Positions 62,229 through 64,000 of a DNA stretch of 64,000 bases are shown piece after piece. The translations under genes were made by a program, and so were the position numbers. The stretch comes from Aquisalinus luteolus. Its GTDB lineage: Bacteria > Pseudomonadota > Alphaproteobacteria > Caulobacterales > Parvularculaceae. Location: contig NZ_VCJR02000002.1 of NCBI RefSeq assembly GCF_009712425.2, positions 372,001 to 436,000 of the forward strand, written 5' to 3'. The notes beneath the pieces are model-generated. The model saw only the letters and a list, made by a program, of their open reading frames with translations. It did not search any database and was not told the origin of the DNA. Numbering within the stretch: position 1 is the stretch's first letter; each line of letters begins with the position of its first letter.

Positions 62229-63608
62229 TCAGCTGGACGAGCCGACGCAGCAGGTCTTGATGTTGACGAATTCCCTGATGCCGTCCTCAGCCAGCTCGCG
62301 GCCATAGCCGGAGGCCTTTACCCCGCCGAATGGCAGGCGCGGATCGGACGCTGTGATCGTGTTCACGAACGTGCCGCCGGCATCGAGCTGGTTGAACGCT
62401 TGTTCTATCTCGCCCTCATCCTGTGTAAAGATCGCCGAGCCGAGCCCGAAGCGGGATGTGTTGGCGAGAGAGATTGCCTCTGAAAGGCTTGCAGCCGAAA
62501 ACAGCGTTGCGACTGGCCCGAAAAGCTCCTCGGCAAAGGCGGGGGCGCCTTCCGGGATGTTTTCCAGAATGCCTGGGCGATAAAAGAAGCCGTCGCCGTC
62601 GATCACCTTGCCGCCGGTCAGGCAGTCGGCGCCCTTGGCGATGCTCTCGGTCACCTGTTTGTCGAGATCGTCGCGGGTCTGTGCCATGGCGAGGGGCCCG
62701 ATATCGGTATCCTCCGCCATCGGATCGCCGACCTTCAATGCCTCGAATCTCGCTACGAAGCCGTCGCGGAAATCCCTGTAGACATCCTGATGGATGATGA
62801 AGCGTTTGGCAGCAATGCAGGACTGGCCATTGTTCAGGGTGCGTCCTGTCACGGCGGCATCCAGCGCGGCATCGAGGTCCGCCGATGGCATGACGATGAA
62901 TGGGTCGGACCCGCCAAGCTCCAGCACCGTCTTCTTGATGTGATCACCGGCGGTCGCGGCAACGGCGCGCCCTGCCGGTTCCGAGCCTGTCAGCGTTGCT
63001 GCGCGCACTCGGTCATCTTTCAGGATGCGCTCGACCTTGCCGGACCCGACCAGCAATGTCTGGAACGCGCCCTCGGGGAAACCTGCATCGCGGAACACTT
63101 CTTCGATGGCGAGCGCCGATTGCGGTACATTGGAAGCATGTTTCAAAAGACCGGTATTGCCCGCCATGAGGGCAGGGGCGGCAAAGCGGAAGCACTGCCA
63201 CAGCGGGAAGTTCCACGGCATCACGGCCAGTACCGGCCCGATCGGCAGGTACCGGGCAAAGGAGCGTTGTGCCTTGGTTTCAATCGGTCGGTCGGCAAGG
63301 AATTCTTCCGCATTCTCGGCATAGAAGCGGCAGGCCCAGGCGCATTTCTTCACTTCGGCCTTTGCGGAGGCAAAGGTCTTGCCCATCTCCGTCGTCAGCA
63401 GGCGGCCATAGGTTTCCTGCCGGTCCTCGAGAATGTCCGCTGCACGCATCATCAGCGTTGCGCGGTCGGCAAAGCTCAGGCCTCGCATCGCATGGAAGCC
63501 GGAGACGGAGCGCGCAATGGCCTTGTCGACATCGGCATCGCTCAACTCATCGAACGTCTTTTCGACCTTGCCGGTCGCGGGATTGAGGGTCTGGATCGGC
63601 ATTCTCAT
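62229..63608 (-). CDS. NAD(P)-dependent succinate-semialdehyde dehydrogenase-type aldehyde dehydrogenase
   Basis: 459 residues. ALDH landmarks are [10 protein letters not shown] (about 125-134), the general-base Glu in [11 protein letters not shown] (about 230) and the catalytic Cys in [12 protein letters not shown] (about 264), with [11 protein letters not shown] toward the end. It matches the GabD-like group that oxidises succinate semialdehyde, but no GABA transaminase gene is adjacent, so the real aldehyde is open. Monocistronic; converges on the ABC membrane gene with a 1-base gap. Confidence 0.87.
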   Translation of the reverse strand: MRMPIQTLNPATGKVEKTFDELSDADVDKAIARSVSGFHAMRGLSFADRATLMMRAADILEDRQETYGRLLTTEMGKTFASAKAEVKKCAWACRFYAENAEEFLADRPIETKAQRSFARYLPIGPVLAVMPWNFPLWQCFRFAAPALMAGNTGLLKHASNVPQSALAIEEVFRDAGFPEGAFQTLLVGSGKVERILKDDRVRAATLTGSEPAGRAVAATAGDHIKKTVLELGGSDPFIVMPSADLDAALDAAVTGRTLNNGQSCIAAKRFIIHQDVYRDFRDGFVARFEALKVGDPMAEDTDIGPLAMAQTRDDLDKQVTESIAKGADCLTGGKVIDGDGFFYRPGILENIPEGAPAFAEELFGPVATLFSAASLSEAISLANTSRFGLGSAIFTQDEGEIEQAFNQLDAGGTFVNTITASDPRLPFGGVKASGYGRELAEDGIREFVNIKTCCVGSSS

Positions 63609-63738
63609 CCTCCATCTGCTGGCTCATCGCTGCTCGAGACTTAGCGCGGCGGCGAAGGGCCGCCTACAGGCAATGACAGTTAGCAGGTGATTTGGTTCAC
63701 CGGACTTGCTAGGCTCAGGCCACTAAAGGGGGAACATC

Positions 63739-64000
63739 ATGATCGAATACAAGAAACGCGAAAGCGTTATGACCAAGGCAGAGCACATCTATCGCCTGAC
63801 CGATGACGAGATTCAGATGGTCAGGCCTGATGGCTATACATGGGGGTTGAAGCTGGCGGAGATCGACACGATCCGCGTTGCCTATGCGCCGACACGGGCC
63901 AAGACCAACCGCTATCTCACCACCATCACCGACCGCAGGAAGGGCAAGCTGCAATATGACAACATGCACTTTGCCGGGGTCGCCGATTTCGAGGACAGGT
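63739..64000 (+). CDS. Unknown protein (partial, runs off the window)
   Basis: Starts at the ATG at 63739 with AAGGGGGAAC before it and stays open to the end. The first 87 residues read MIEYKKRESVMTKAEHIYRL and continue with a WGLKLAEIDTIRVAYAPTRAKTNRYL block. Soluble, basic, no signal peptide. No family recognised. Confidence 0.6.
   Translation, partial: MIEYKKRESVMTKAEHIYRLTDDEIQMVRPDGYTWGLKLAEIDTIRVAYAPTRAKTNRYLTTITDRRKGKLQYDNMHFAGVADFEDR

Noticed and set aside
1-64000. CRISPR array, prophage or insertion sequence with transposase
   Set aside because: No regularly spaced repeats, phage structural genes, integrase or transposase were seen in either strand.

Overview
The window looks like chromosome from a GC-rich, Gram-negative alphaproteobacterium. 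The evidence is the sulfate-assimilation order cysG-DUF2849-cysI-DUF934-cysH, a DUF1674 succinate dehydrogenase assembly factor, a DUF4153 membrane protein, a HisKA_2-type sensor kinase, a polyhydroxyalkanoic-acid-system protein, and the rbfA/truB and rpsO/pnp pairs. The many secreted peptidases, esterases and lipoproteins suggest a marine heterotroph near the Parvularculales/Hyphomonadales. That placement is inferred from gene content only; no rRNA or true tRNA gene is present.

Layout. 1-14 kb: partial serine hydrolase, DUF3445 protein, HtpX, SdhAF4-like protein, a large autotransporter, a soluble PQQ sugar dehydrogenase, and an operon of M1 peptidase, DUF6702-like protein and TonB-dependent receptor. 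14-17 kb: a cation/Ca2+ exchanger followed by a small accessory island with a tRNA-mimicking Y RNA, a Ro60/Rsr (TROVE) gene and a short HTH gene, closed by a second, decayed copy of the exchanger 3' end. 17-28 kb: HTH/membrane-protein pair with palindromic operators, glycosyltransferase and esterase, Crp/Fnr regulator, DUF4153 protein, prolyl-oligopeptidase-like lipoprotein, PutP, VOC protein and a LysR regulator. 28-33 kb: assimilatory sulfate reduction operon. 33-34.5 kb: an A+T-richer orphan gene and about 730 bases of hairpin-rich non-coding DNA.

34.5-55 kb: rbfA and truB, then about 14 kb of accessory genes (small basic protein, sulfotransferase, amidohydrolase pair, lytic transglycosylase MltF, two histidine kinases, Tat-exported oxidoreductase, CE15 esterase and others) before rpsO-pnp. 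In many bacteria rbfA, truB, rpsO and pnp are contiguous. 55-64 kb: DUF885 lipoprotein, PilZ protein, hemolysin III, YitT-type protein, FabI, TetR regulator, small proteins, an ATPase-less ABC membrane protein, an aldehyde dehydrogenase and a partial gene.

The most notable system is the Y RNA-Rsr island at 15.0-16.8 kb. The RNA can be folded by hand into a long stem made by its two ends plus a circularly permuted tRNA body (T arm, closed acceptor hairpin, D arm). It lies directly upstream of a Ro60 homologue with an intact MIDAS. The island is bounded by a diverged duplication of the neighbouring gene's 3' end, which suggests it arrived by integration. Other unexplained structure includes a dispersed palindromic repeat (1.75 and 34.3 kb), a three-way-junction-like element at 34.4 kb and paired TAGA-N3-TCTA sites before cysG.
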